From: Catenulispora sp. GP43
GTDB taxonomy: Bacteria > Actinomycetota > Actinomycetes > Streptomycetales > Catenulisporaceae
Length of the DNA stretch: 64,000 bases
Reading direction: 5' to 3'
Assembly: GCF_041260665.1 (NCBI RefSeq)
Contig: NZ_JBGCCT010000014.1
Span: forward strand, 1 to 64,000
Shown here: in pieces, positions 44,381 through 53,177 of the stretch
Layout of the letters: every line of letters starts with the position of its first letter
How positions within the stretch are numbered: the stretch's first letter is position 1
The notes under the pieces: model-generated
What the model saw: the letters and a program-made list of their open reading frames with translations, nothing else
Databases searched by the model: none
What the model was told of the DNA's origin: nothing
Translations under genes and position numbers: made by a program

Positions 44381-44993
44381 GAGATCACAGGGGGTGACCC
44401 GCAGGTGGACCCCGCACCGGCATGACAAGCCCATACCTTGATGACCTGCCCGGACGAGGTATTCGGCAGGCACAGACCTGTGCGGGTCCTTTTGAGTCGA
44501 GCCTTCTGACTCTTGATTCGTGGGCGTGTTGCGTCGCCGTACACGCGGGATGAGCCGGCATGGGGCAGGCCCATATGTAATGCGATCTGTAGCTGTGGTC
44601 GCCCGTCCTTCTTCCGCTTCGCGCCGCTGCTCGTGGGTGGCTCGTCCGGTGGCACTGATGGTGACCCGGCGGCGCGTGAGGTTGCCGCTACTTCCATCAC
44701 CAAGTCCCTCCCAGCGCGGGGCTCCGGCGCTGAGGGTGGTCCGGACCGCCGCGGCCGTCTCGTGTGTGCCGGACCGGTACTTCCAGCCGATGTTGCCGCA
44801 GTGCGGCCATGGCGTGGCGTACCTCGTCGACAGCCGGCGTATCAGCACCGTCGTGCTAGTAGGGATCTGACACTCGATCCTGAAGGCCCGCGACCCAATA
44901 ACGACATCGTCGTCCTCGGCCGGAGCCATGGAACCGGATCGGAACGTCGTGACTCTTTATGTCTCGATCGGCGGACCGGATGAGGGACAGGGA
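44381..44993. other. Non-coding or decayed stretch
   Basis: Long open frames cross on both strands, but none has recognisable domains or a start signal. The last part holds the promoter of the sigma factor gene; GAGGGACAGGGA lies directly before its ATG. Confidence 0.45.
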
Positions 44994-45542
44994 ATGCGAA
45001 ATGAGACGGAACGTCTGGCAGAGTTCGGCGAGTTCGCCGTGGCGCGCCAGCAGCACCTGCTCCGTACGGCGTACTTGTTGTGCGGGGACTGGCACGACGC
45101 GCAAGATCTCGCGCAGACCGCGCTGACGAACCTGTGCTACGCCTGGCACCAGGCGCGGCGGGCTGACTCTCTGGACGACTACGCCCATCGCATCCTGATC
45201 AACGCCTATCTGAGCCGGCGGCGGAAACTCGGCCGCGAACGTCAGACCTGGGCTGGGATCGATCCGTCCGTTCCGTCGTCCGACCAACCGGAACTTCGGC
45301 TGACGCTGCTTGCGGCGCTGGCCGAGCTGCCGAGGAAGGGCCGGGCCGTCCTGGTCCTGCGCTTCTGGCACGACCTGAGCGTGGAGGCGACGGCCGCCAT
45401 CATCGGGTGCAGCACCGGAACGGTCAAAAGCCAGACCTCGCGGGCTCTGGCCAAGCTCCGCGTCGTGCTCGGCGACTCCCTGACCGACTTCGAACCGCGC
45501 GGCCTCGACACCGGCGTGCGGAGAGGGACCGACCATGACTGA
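44994..45542 (+). CDS. RNA polymerase sigma factor, SigE-like (ECF, group ECF41/56-like) family
   Basis: A 182-residue ECF sigma factor. Sigma region 2 covers about residues 15-75 (QQHLLRTAYLLCGDWHDAQD, LAQTALTNLCYAWHQARRAD) and region 4 about 120-170 (LPRKGRAVLVLRFWHDLSVE, IIGCSTGTVKSQTSRALAKL). The CGDWHDAQDLAQ segment is characteristic of the actinobacterial SigE-family (PF04545/PF08281 type) that pairs with membrane-anchored partners. Its stop overlaps the ATG of the next gene by 8 bases. ATG 44994 has the best upstream purine run. Confidence 0.88.
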   Translation: MRNETERLAEFGEFAVARQQHLLRTAYLLCGDWHDAQDLAQTALTNLCYAWHQARRADSLDDYAHRILINAYLSRRRKLGRERQTWAGIDPSVPSSDQPELRLTLLAALAELPRKGRAVLVLRFWHDLSVEATAAIIGCSTGTVKSQTSRALAKLRVVLGDSLTDFEPRGLDTGVRRGTDHD

Positions 45543-46512
45543 CCAGACTCCCGAAGACTCCGTCCGAGGCCTGTTCGACCAGGCTCTTGGCTCCGATACC
45601 CCGCTCGTGGACTTGGTGCCGGCCGCCCTGGATGGCTACGGCCGCAAGCGCCGCATGCGCCTGGCCGCCATGTCCGGCAGCACCCTGGCCGTCTTGGGTA
45701 CCGTGGCCCTGGCCTCGGTGCTCGTCGGCGGCGGTGCCGCCCCGGCCGGCCATTCGGCCGGGGCGGGAGCACCGCCCGGGCGGCCGAGCGCCAGCGTCCC
45801 GGCTTCGCCCACCCGGACCAAAGCGACTGACGGGCAGCTGAAGCTGTCGACGACGGCAACGTTGCCCGGCTCGGCCTCCGACTACGTCCCCACATCGACG
45901 ATCAGCGCGGACTGCAAGGGGCCCTGGCTGGCGAAGCCGGATGCGGAGACGTACCCGAACGGGGCGGGGCCGCGGACGCAGGAAGAGGCAAGCTGGGCCT
46001 GCCAGCAGCTGCTGCCGGCCCTGCGGAAGGTGCTGCCCGGCGTGACGCTGCAGACCAAACCCGCGACGTACACGTTCAAGGGCACGCCCGGCGCGCCCCC
46101 GCCCGCGGACGGCTACCCCGCGGCAGGCCTGGGCGATTTCCAGCTGACGTACAACGGCGGCGCCGCCACCATTGATGTGAATGCCCATGGGAAGAACCCG
46201 AGCGTCCCGGACGAGCTGCAGGACCCGAAGACCAGATGCAGCCAGAGCATCGCGACATGTGTGAAGGACGGCGCCTACATCGTCGAAATGGACAAGTCCT
46301 TCCCCGAGGGCACGTCCTTCGAGGTCTTTGCACCGGACGGCACAATGGCGACGATGGCGATCAGCGGCGGAGTGCTACCGGCCTCGGGTCTGCCTGAAGT
46401 GGGCGGAACCTTCGTGCCGATCCCACTGACAGACGCGCAGCTGAAGGCGTTCGATGGCAATCTTGCGCTCGTCAGGGCGCTCGAAGCGGCTCTTGAGCAC
46501 TTCAAGCACTGA
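45535..46512 (+). CDS. Membrane-anchored extracytoplasmic protein, putative sigma partner
   Basis: A 325-residue protein: a short cytosolic head (TPEDSVRGLFDQALGSDTPL), one membrane segment at about residues 44-66 (LAAMSGSTLAVLGTVALASV) and an outer domain rich in Ser/Pro then beta strands, with four cysteines (ISADCKGPW, SWACQQLL, TRCSQSIATCVKDG). No zinc-binding anti-sigma HxxxCxxC motif is present, so if it controls the sigma factor it does so by another contact. Overlapping stop and start with the sigma gene imply strict co-expression. A mirrored pair lies at 49403-51090. Confidence 0.7.
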   Translation: MTDQTPEDSVRGLFDQALGSDTPLVDLVPAALDGYGRKRRMRLAAMSGSTLAVLGTVALASVLVGGGAAPAGHSAGAGAPPGRPSASVPASPTRTKATDGQLKLSTTATLPGSASDYVPTSTISADCKGPWLAKPDAETYPNGAGPRTQEEASWACQQLLPALRKVLPGVTLQTKPATYTFKGTPGAPPPADGYPAAGLGDFQLTYNGGAATIDVNAHGKNPSVPDELQDPKTRCSQSIATCVKDGAYIVEMDKSFPEGTSFEVFAPDGTMATMAISGGVLPASGLPEVGGTFVPIPLTDAQLKAFDGNLALVRALEAALEHFKH

Positions 46513-46559
46513 GTGACGTAGGACTCTGTTGTTGCTGCGGGGCGGCGTTCCCAACTCTG

Positions 46560-47271
46560 GGGCGCCGCCCCCACGTACGTCGGCGACGAACTCGACGCCA
46601 CCATCCCCTGCAGCCGCCGACTACGCTCCGGCGAATTGGGCTCCTCGACCCGCGCCCGGTAGGCCTGCCCGAGTGCGACCGATGCCGGCGCGGCGGCCAG
46701 TTCGTCGAACTGCTCGACGGTGATCGGCTCGCCGAGTGCGGTCACGGCGTCGAGGTCCGCGGACTGGCAGGCCGTCTCCATCTCGGCGAGCGGCTCCCCC
46801 GGCGTCAGGTCGGGGAACTCCTCGAGTCCGTCGGCGAATGGAGAGTAGGCGTAGCCGAGTGCCTCGGCGGCCTTCTGGGGATCTGGATCGGTCCAGGCGT
46901 CGAGGAGGTATTCGATGATGACGGCCGCTGCCTGGTAGGGCGTGCAGGCTCCGACGCGCTCGTCGATCCCGGCGGCGGCCAGTGCTGCCAGGTCGGCGTG
47001 GGCCTTTGCCCGGCCGATGGCCTGTGCCGCGATGATTCGGTCGACACTCGCCGCTGGAGGTGGTCGTCGATGGTCCTTTCCCCTACCAGGTGAACATGCT
47101 CTAGCCCTGGAACCAGCCGCCGGAACTGCTGTCGGGGAGCATTTGATTGACAAGTACCAAGTCTGCTCGACGTGACGATCGGTGTCCCGTACAGGCTGGT
47201 CGTGGCGTGCCAGTCGAACGAGCCGTCCGGCGCGAGCTCGGTCGGCGTGCCGACGAGGTCGGTGGCGTTCA
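46560..47271 (-). pseudogene. Broken hypothetical gene
   Basis: The start MNATDLVGTPTELAPDGSFD followed by WHATTSLYGTPIVTSSR has good codon use, then bias falls off near 47175. From about 47060 a different frame encodes AIGRAKAHADLAALAAAGID, CTPYQAAAVIIEYLLDAWTD and YSPFADGLEEFPDLTPGEPL with good bias to about 46600, then collides with the 3' end of the convergent membrane gene. Whether one gene was split or two were joined cannot be told; family unknown. Confidence 0.4.
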
Positions 47272-47280
47272 TCGGGACGC

Positions 47281-47311
47281 TTGACCCTCACGTGACGTCA
47301 TGCCGCATAGT
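47281..47311 (+). promoter_or_regulatory. MerR-type promoter with 19-bp spacer
   Basis: TTGACC (47281-47286) and CATAGT (47306-47311) are separated by 19 bp, the over-long spacer that MerR activators correct; the spacer carries CTCACGTGACGTCATG, an imperfect dyad like known MerR/TipA sites. The ATG at 47319 is only 7 bases after the -10 box, so the transcript is probably leaderless. Confidence 0.7.
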
Positions 47312-47318
47312 CGTCGGC

Positions 47319-48431
47319 ATGGAGGAGCACCTGACTGTCGGGCGTGTGGCGGAGGTGGCCGGCGTGACCGTCCGTACGCTGCATCACTACGACGAGATCG
47401 GGCTCGTTCGTCCGTCGGCGCGGACCGCGTCCGGGTACCGGGCCTACTCGGCCGGTGATGTGGAGCGGTTGCGGGAGGTGCTGGTTTACCGGCGGTTGGG
47501 GTTCGGGCTGCGGGAGATTGCCGACTTGGTTGGTGATCCGTCCATTGACGCGGTCGGGCACCTGCGCCGGTTGCGTGGGCTGCTGCTGGGGCAGCGTGAC
47601 AGTGCCGATGCCATGGTGGCTGCCATCGACGGGGAGTTGGAGGCGCGGGCGACGGGGATGACGCTGACGCTGGAACAGCAGCTTGGGATGTTCGGCGCGC
47701 GGCTTAATGACGTCATCGGGGACGCGTATCCCGTGACGCGGCACACCGAGCCGCGGATCGCCGAGCAGGTCTGGGCCGCGGTGGGTGACGCGCGGACCGT
47801 GTTGAACGTCGGGGCCGGCACCGGTGCCTACGAGCCGCCGGGGCGCGAGGTCGTCGCGGTGGAGCCTTCGGCGGTGATGCGGGCGCAGCGGCCGGCGGGT
47901 GCGGCGCCGTGTGTCGGGGCTGTCGCCGAACAGCTGCCGTTCGCCGATCGGTGCTTCGATGCCGCGATGGCGTTCAGCACCGTTCATCACTGGAGGGACC
48001 CGATCGCAGGGTTGCGCGAGATGCGGCGTGTGGCCAAGCGGGTGGTGGTGTTCACGTTCGACGCCAGCGACTTCGCGTGGCGCCGCCGCTTCTGGCTCAC
48101 GCGCGACTACCTGCCAGAGGTCGCCAGCCTCCATGCGGACTGGTCGTTGTCCGATCTCGCGGAGGCGATCGGGGCCCGCGTCGAACCGGTGCTCATCCCG
48201 TGGGACTGCGCCGATGGCTTCTTCGAGGCGCATTGGCGTCGGCCCGAAGCCTATTTGGACGAGCATGTGCGCCGCGCGGTATCGACCTGGACCAGGGTCG
48301 GCGCGAAGGCCGAGCAGCGGGCGGTGAGCGACCTGCGTGACGACCTCGCCTCGGGGCGGTGGTCCGAGCGCAATCGCGAATTGCTTGGCCTGGATGCGGC
48401 GGAACTCGGTTTGCGCTTGCTCGTCGCCTGA
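47319..48431 (+). CDS. MerR regulator-SAM methyltransferase fusion
   Basis: A 370-residue two-domain protein. Residues 1-75 are a MerR HTH (LTVGRVAEVAGVTVRTLHHY, DEIGLVRPSARTASGYRAYS, LRREVLVYRRLGFGLREIADL-like), followed by a dimerisation helix to about 120. Residues about 140-340 are a class I methyltransferase (TVLNVGAGTGAYEPPGREVV motif I with an acidic partner in VAVEPSAVM, FDAAMAFSTVHHW motif IV region). A regulator whose sensor is an SAM-binding domain is unusual. The MerR-type promoter immediately upstream supports autoregulation. A second methyltransferase follows 92 bp downstream. Confidence 0.85.
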   Translation: MEEHLTVGRVAEVAGVTVRTLHHYDEIGLVRPSARTASGYRAYSAGDVERLREVLVYRRLGFGLREIADLVGDPSIDAVGHLRRLRGLLLGQRDSADAMVAAIDGELEARATGMTLTLEQQLGMFGARLNDVIGDAYPVTRHTEPRIAEQVWAAVGDARTVLNVGAGTGAYEPPGREVVAVEPSAVMRAQRPAGAAPCVGAVAEQLPFADRCFDAAMAFSTVHHWRDPIAGLREMRRVAKRVVVFTFDASDFAWRRRFWLTRDYLPEVASLHADWSLSDLAEAIGARVEPVLIPWDCADGFFEAHWRRPEAYLDEHVRRAVSTWTRVGAKAEQRAVSDLRDDLASGRWSERNRELLGLDAAELGLRLLVA

Positions 48432-48523
48432 GACAACGCCCCTTTTGCCGCCTCGGTCATGTCAGCCGTGGACGGCCATCTGATGCTGCGTGCCTGGCGC
48501 AGACTACTACGAAAGGATCTGTG

Positions 48524-49360
48524 ATGAAGCGAACCGGAGACCACACCCCTGCTGCCGAACGACGAGGCGAGCGGCCGCCGAAGGACGCCCGGCAGCTGCT
48601 TGCCTCGTCGTTCGGGTCAGCGGCGGTCGCGTACGCCGAACACCGCCCGGACTACGCCAAGGCCGCGGTGTGCTGGGCCCTTGAACCCGCGCCCGGCCTG
48701 CGCGTGCTCGATCTCGGCGCCGGAACCGGCAAGCTGACCGCGACGCTGGTCGCGCTCGGTGCCGAAGTCATCGCTGTCGAGCCGGACGCGGCGATGCTGA
48801 CCGAACTGCGCCGAGCGCTACCGACTGCCCAGGCCCAGGCGTTGCAGGGCAGCGCCGAGGCGATACCGCTGCCGGACGCGTCCGTCGATGCGGTGTTGGC
48901 CGGCAACGCCATGCACTGGTTCGACATGGCCGTGGCCGGACCCGAGATCGCCAGGGTCCTGGCACCCGGCGGTATCTTGGCCGGGCTGTGGAACCTCATG
49001 GACGACCGGGTCGGGTGGGTTGCCGGCCTCGCGCAGGTCAGCGGGAGCGCGGCCATCGGGCCGCGTGACACGCCCGCCAACTGGCGCATCGAGACGGCCT
49101 ACATGCACCTCCCCCAGACCGGCGTGGCCGCCCGGTTCGGCTCGGCCGAGCAGGCCGTGTTCGCACATGGACAGCGCCGCACTGCCGACTCCCTGGTGGC
49201 AACCCTCGCGACACGCGCAGGGATGCTGGTCAAGCCCGAAGAGGAGCAACAGGCCACGCTCAGCCGGATTCGGGCTTTCCTGGCGAGCAGGCCGGAGACT
49301 GCCTGCGGCGAGTTCACACTCCCGATGCTGACCGGTGTGCTGCGTGCCCGGCGGCTGTGA
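48524..49360 (+). CDS. Class I SAM-dependent methyltransferase
   Basis: A 278-residue methyltransferase of the Methyltransf_11 type. Motif I is LRVLDLGAGTGKLTATLVAL, followed by the acidic motif II in VIAVEPDAAM, then DASVDAVLAGNAMHWFDM and IARVLAPGGILAGLWNL. The HWFD signature is shared with a group of small-molecule O/C-methyltransferases and with the domain of the MerR fusion just upstream. AAAGGA precedes ATG 48524. It is likely the target of the MerR-methyltransferase regulator. Confidence 0.88.
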   Translation: MKRTGDHTPAAERRGERPPKDARQLLASSFGSAAVAYAEHRPDYAKAAVCWALEPAPGLRVLDLGAGTGKLTATLVALGAEVIAVEPDAAMLTELRRALPTAQAQALQGSAEAIPLPDASVDAVLAGNAMHWFDMAVAGPEIARVLAPGGILAGLWNLMDDRVGWVAGLAQVSGSAAIGPRDTPANWRIETAYMHLPQTGVAARFGSAEQAVFAHGQRRTADSLVATLATRAGMLVKPEEEQQATLSRIRAFLASRPETACGEFTLPMLTGVLRARRL

Positions 49361-49402
49361 CGACGAGGTGTTCTTCGTAGCGCGCGGTACGTCGGCCTAT
49401 TC

Positions 49403-50554
49403 TCAGTTCACGACGTGAGTTGTCCAGTTCGCCTTGTCCATACCGAGCGAGGTGATCCGGTCCAGCAGCGCTTCGGGGCCGCCGACCGATGCCAGGGCGT
49501 CGACGCCGGCGACAACGTGGTCCAGTACGCAGATGCGCAGGCCCTTGGAGTCCTTGCAGACACCATCACCCTCGGCTGGTTGGGGGGTGTTCGTGGACCC
49601 GGACGGCGATGATTGTGAGTCCGACGGCTGCACGACGTACGTCCCAGTCTGCGTTGCCGGTACGGGGCTTAGGCCCGCCGATGGCGTGATTGAGATACTG
49701 AAGTACCCGCTCTTATTCGGGGGCCCGTCTGCTGCGTATGCGATGCCCGCGCGCATGCCGACGTGGCCGATCGGATCCGGGTCGTTCAGACCGGCCGAGA
49801 TCAGCGTGAGGTCCTTTGGCAGGCCCTCGACGTGGAACGGCAACGGTACCGCGGCACCCTCGGTGGTGATCGAATCGGCGACTCTGGTCAGCAGCGCGGT
49901 CAACTGCGCGCCGTGGATCGCGTAGTCGCCGCCGAGTGCGAACCAGGAGCCGGATGCGGTCTGCCAAGCCAGTGACAGGTCGGCCGGCGAGTCGGTGGTG
50001 TCCGCGACGATGTAGGCCTTCGAGCTTCCGCTGACGGTCGTCGGGGTCAGGGTTTTGTACGGGGACGAGAAATTCGGCTCCCGAGTCCACTTGCTCAAAA
50101 AGAGCCCGTTCGATGGCCCGGGGAACTGGCCGATGGGTCCGTTTTGGGCCGGCTGCGCGGGTGAAGCGCTTATTGAGTTCGGGCCGACGTAGTTGTAGAT
50201 CCCTCCGAGGTTGGGGTCGGTGTCGAGCTGGTAGGAGTTGATCCGGTAGCCGTCCGGCAGGTAGCCGAAGGTGCCGATGGGGATGAGCGGATCGGTGCCG
50301 ATGAGGTCGGGCGCGGTAGTCGTGTTCGAGCTCGGGGCGGGCGGGTGCGCCGGCGACGTGCCGCCGAGCCCGTTCGCCACCAGCGCGCAGACCGCCACCA
50401 CCGCCACGCCGCCGCCGACGGAGGCCAGCCGCGAGGCTCGGACCCGGCGCCGGCCGTCGGCCCGGGCCTTGCCGATATCGACGGTGCACACCGGGTCGTC
50501 GGCGAATGCGGCCTCCGCCAGGTCGTCCAGTGACGCCCGCAAGTCGGTCATCAT
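49403..50554 (-). CDS. Membrane-anchored extracytoplasmic protein, putative sigma partner
   Basis: A 383-residue protein with a cytosolic head (DLRASLDDLAEAAFADDPVC), a membrane helix at about residues 40-62 (LASVGGGVAVVAVCALVANG) and a Ser/Pro/Gly-rich outer domain (FGYLPDGYRINSYQLDTDPN, later AWQTASGSWFALGGDYAIHG). It lacks the zinc anti-sigma motif. The ATG overlaps the stop of the upstream SigE-type sigma gene by 4 bases (ATGA). The architecture matches the partner at 45535 but sequences have diverged. Confidence 0.7.
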   Translation of the reverse strand: MMTDLRASLDDLAEAAFADDPVCTVDIGKARADGRRRVRASRLASVGGGVAVVAVCALVANGLGGTSPAHPPAPSSNTTTAPDLIGTDPLIPIGTFGYLPDGYRINSYQLDTDPNLGGIYNYVGPNSISASPAQPAQNGPIGQFPGPSNGLFLSKWTREPNFSSPYKTLTPTTVSGSSKAYIVADTTDSPADLSLAWQTASGSWFALGGDYAIHGAQLTALLTRVADSITTEGAAVPLPFHVEGLPKDLTLISAGLNDPDPIGHVGMRAGIAYAADGPPNKSGYFSISITPSAGLSPVPATQTGTYVVQPSDSQSSPSGSTNTPQPAEGDGVCKDSKGLRICVLDHVVAGVDALASVGGPEALLDRITSLGMDKANWTTHVVN

Positions 50555-51090
50555 GTTCCCTCCGTAACGGTGATCGGATTCGGATCGAGGAGGTCGCGCA
50601 GGCTCGCCAGGCCGCGGGAGGACTGGCTCTTCACGTTGCCGGTCGAGCAGCCCATCACCTGGGCCGTCTGCTCGACCGACAGGTCGCAGTAGAAGCGCAG
50701 CACCACCGTCGCGCGCTGGCGGGGCGGCAGCCGCGACAACGCCGTCCTCAGATCCAGCCCCAGCTCCACGTCACCCGTGAGAACGGCCAGGTCTGGGTCG
50801 GGACGGGACGCGGTCCCGTCGCCTCCGAAGCGGTGAAGGAGCGTCCACTTCGCCCAGCCGGAGCGTTGCTCATTCAGATAGGTGTTGATCAGCGTGCGGC
50901 GCGCGTAGCCGTCGAAGTTGTCCCCGTGCGAGGCCTTGTGCCAGTGCACGTAGAGCTTGGTGATCGTACTCTGGACCAGGTCATCGGCGCGGTGTAAGTC
51001 CCCACACAGCAAGTAGGCGACCCGCCGGAGCCAGGCTTGGCGCGCGATGACGTATTCGGTGAACTCGGCGTCGCGGTCAGGCTTCGCCAT
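50551..51090 (-). CDS. RNA polymerase sigma factor, SigE-like ECF family
   Basis: A 179-residue ECF sigma factor: region 2 at about residues 12-70 (RQAWLRRVAYLLCGDLHRAD, DLVQSTITKLYVHWHKASHG) and region 4 at about 115-165 (LPPRQRATVVLRFYCDLSVE, QVMGCSTGNVKSQSSRGLAS). It is paralogous to the sigma factor at 44994. It is translationally coupled to its membrane partner downstream and preceded by a small two-helix membrane protein. Confidence 0.9.
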   Translation of the reverse strand: MAKPDRDAEFTEYVIARQAWLRRVAYLLCGDLHRADDLVQSTITKLYVHWHKASHGDNFDGYARRTLINTYLNEQRSGWAKWTLLHRFGGDGTASRPDPDLAVLTGDVELGLDLRTALSRLPPRQRATVVLRFYCDLSVEQTAQVMGCSTGNVKSQSSRGLASLRDLLDPNPITVTEGT

Positions 51091-51183
51091 AGGCTTGCCC
51101 CTTTAGGCTCGGTGTATGGACACTGACTCAACACACCCGGGCCTGCGTGGGGTTGCACGTCTGTGATGGGTCGTACTCGCTGA

Positions 51184-51399
51184 TCAAGCTTCAGCTGTGA
51201 GCTTTCGATGGGCCTGCTCGGTCTGCCACACCGTGCTCGCCGCCACGGCGCTGGCCAGGAGCAGCGCCCAAGCTCCGGCTCCTGGCACGTCGCGGACGTA
51301 CAGCCCGGGAGTGTCCGGCACTTTGAAGATGTTCGTCACGAGTACCAGTAGTAGACACACGAAGATGACGCCGACCCAGATGCGGCACAGCGAAAGCAC
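51184..51399 (-). CDS. Small two-helix membrane protein
   Basis: A 71-residue protein with helices at about residues 8-24 (WVGVIFVCLLLVLVTNIF) and 42-58 (AWALLLASAVAASTVW) and a charged tail (QTEQAHRKLTAEA). Codon bias is adequate. Family unknown; it lies 94 bp upstream of the sigma gene on the same strand and may belong to the module. Confidence 0.5.
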   Translation of the reverse strand: MLSLCRIWVGVIFVCLLLVLVTNIFKVPDTPGLYVRDVPGAGAWALLLASAVAASTVWQTEQAHRKLTAEA

Positions 51400-51429
51400 G
51401 CTGTCGGCGCCGTCTCGCCGCTGAGGAGT

Positions 51430-52267
51430 CGCTGACCGGCGCAGGAAGGGGACGAACGCGGCGAGCGGAACGTGAGGGTCAGCTGCGCCGTTTGCAGGCC
51501 CGATGTCTTGTTGTGCCAGTATGCGTAGCCGATCGGGCGGAAGTTTGCCCCGACGAACGATGCTGCCGCTACGACGATTCCGCCCAGGTGCGAGGCCACC
51601 ACGCGGCGTGGCGTGGGCGAGGGCTTCGTCGGCGGAGGTACCGGAAGTACTCGATCGTCCGTCACGGTGGTGAGGGCCGCGTCGGCGGTGGTGAGGGCTG
51701 CCTCGGCGGTGGGCCGGCGCTGGGGATCCTTGCTCAGCAGTGGGAGAACAGGTCGCCGGCGGGACTGTCGTCGCCGTGCACCGCGGTCCCGAAGTCCGCC
51801 AGCAGGATCCCGCCGTCGTCCGCGGGCAGCACGTTGGAGGGCTTGACGGCCCGGTGCACGTTCCCGGCGGTGTGTGCCGCGCTCAGTGCCTTCAGTACTT
51901 CCTGGGCGATCTGCCGAACCCGTTCGAGGGGCAGTCTGCCGTTGGCGTCGAGCTCCTCCTGGAGGGAGTGCCCGTTCACCAGCTCCATCACGATCCACGG
52001 GGTGCCGTCGTCGACGACCACGTCGTGCACGGAAACGATGTGCGGATGGGCACGCAGCTGGGCGGCGTTGCGCGCTTCGCGCATGGCTCGTGCGATTCGC
52101 TCGGCTCGTTCTTTGTCGGAGCCGACCTGGGACAGCTCGATCGCCTTTACCGCGACGTCGATGCGGAGGCTCTCATCGCGTGCCTTCCACACCCGCCCGT
52201 AGCCGCCGGCCCCGAGCTCACTGATGAGCCGGTATCGTCCGGCGACCAGTCGTCCCTCACCCGTCAT
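51430..52267 (-). pseudogene. Serine/threonine protein kinase with internal deletion
   Basis: From ATG 52267 the frame has the kinase N-lobe: LISELGAGGYGRVWKARDES (Gly loop), VAVKAIELSQ (Lys) and IVMELVNGHSLQEELDANGR. The catalytic loop reads VHRAVKPSNVLPADDG, with Ala instead of the essential Asp, and ADFGTAV is present. Directly after GDLFSHC stop (about 51735), another frame gives LLSKDPQRRPTAEAALTTAD, the last kinase subdomain, then a linker and a membrane helix (HLGGIVVAAASFVGANF). About one hundred codons between ADFG and subdomain XI are gone. A kinase activity is excluded. Confidence 0.82.
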
Positions 52268-52348
52268 CGTGGACCAAGCTAGGCGCCGCCCTCGCTTTTG
52301 CAAGGGCGATCGCCACTACTCGGTGTTCAGCGGGGATTTTCTGTCCCG

Positions 52349-52714
52349 CTACGAAGTCTCCTGAGTGTTCATGGGAGTCCGGAAGCGTCGCACCTCCTGC
52401 GGCCAGCCGCAGGCGACCGCGATCTTTCCCGCCCACAGCCGTGCCGCCTGCTCGTCGTCCACGTCGACGACGGCGAAGCCGCCGAGGTACTCCTTGGTCT
52501 CGACGTACGGGCCGTCGGTGAACAGCGGCGTGCCGCTGGACGCGTCGACGCTGAAGACCGGGGCGGTGTCGTCCAGGCCCCCGGTGAAGACGAAGACCCC
52601 GGCCGCTTTCATCTCCGCCACCAGCGCCTTGACGGCCTTGGACTTCTCGCGCAGTTCCTCGGCCGTGTGGTCGGGCACCCACTCGTCGTTGAAGGCGATG
52701 AGGTACTCGGTCAT
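52349..52714 (-). CDS. YCII-related DGPF-domain protein
   Basis: A 121-residue protein with the hallmark of the DGPFAETKE family: FTDGPYVETKEYLGGFAVVD at about residues 64-83, preceded by the start strand MTEYLIAFNDEWVPD. Such proteins form dimeric alpha/beta barrels of unknown catalysis and are often beside ECF sigma factors. AGGAGA precedes the ATG. Here no ECF gene of the usual kind is adjacent; the closest is at 50551. Confidence 0.88.
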   Translation of the reverse strand: MTEYLIAFNDEWVPDHTAEELREKSKAVKALVAEMKAAGVFVFTGGLDDTAPVFSVDASSGTPLFTDGPYVETKEYLGGFAVVDVDDEQAARLWAGKIAVACGWPQEVRRFRTPMNTQETS

Positions 52715-52765
52715 GTCTCCTCCTTGTTCTGGCAGCTTGTTCCGGCAGCTTCGTCCGGCCGCCTC

Positions 52766-53164
52766 TCACCTACTCGACGAACTGCTCGCTGCCGATCCGA
52801 CAGGCTGGCGGAGACTATTTTGCCCGCGAGCAGGTCTGCCGATCCGCCGATGACGAGCTGGTCCGTGACCGGTTCGAGGTCCGAGATCGACGCCGGTTTG
52901 TAGCGGCGCGCGCTGCGAGGACGAGCGCGTCGCCGTCCTGTGCCGCCGACGTGGCGAGGAGACGGTTGCCGGTGAGGAGACGGTTGCCGGCGAGGCGGGT
53001 GGGGCCGGGTTGGTGGGATGGGTGGAGGAGGCCGGGCCGGCGACGGTACCTCGGTGGGTATCGCCGCTTGAGTCGGCCAGCCAGGTGCCGATCCCCGCGA
53101 CCGCAGCGATGGCCGCCAGCGATAAGACGGGGCCGGCACCGCCCGGTGCCGACCCCGTCCACAC
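52766..53164 (-). pseudogene. Decayed membrane-anchored protein, frames scrambled
   Basis: Read on the minus strand, successive pieces lie in different frames: GGAGPVLSLAAIAAVAGIGT (one membrane helix) and a Ser/Pro linker, then QDGDALVLAARAA, then DLEPVTDQLVIGGSADLLAG. This is the layout of an anchored extracytoplasmic protein with two frameshifts, or chance. I cannot name the family. Confidence 0.35.
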
Positions 53165-53177
53165 ACGATGCGACCGC

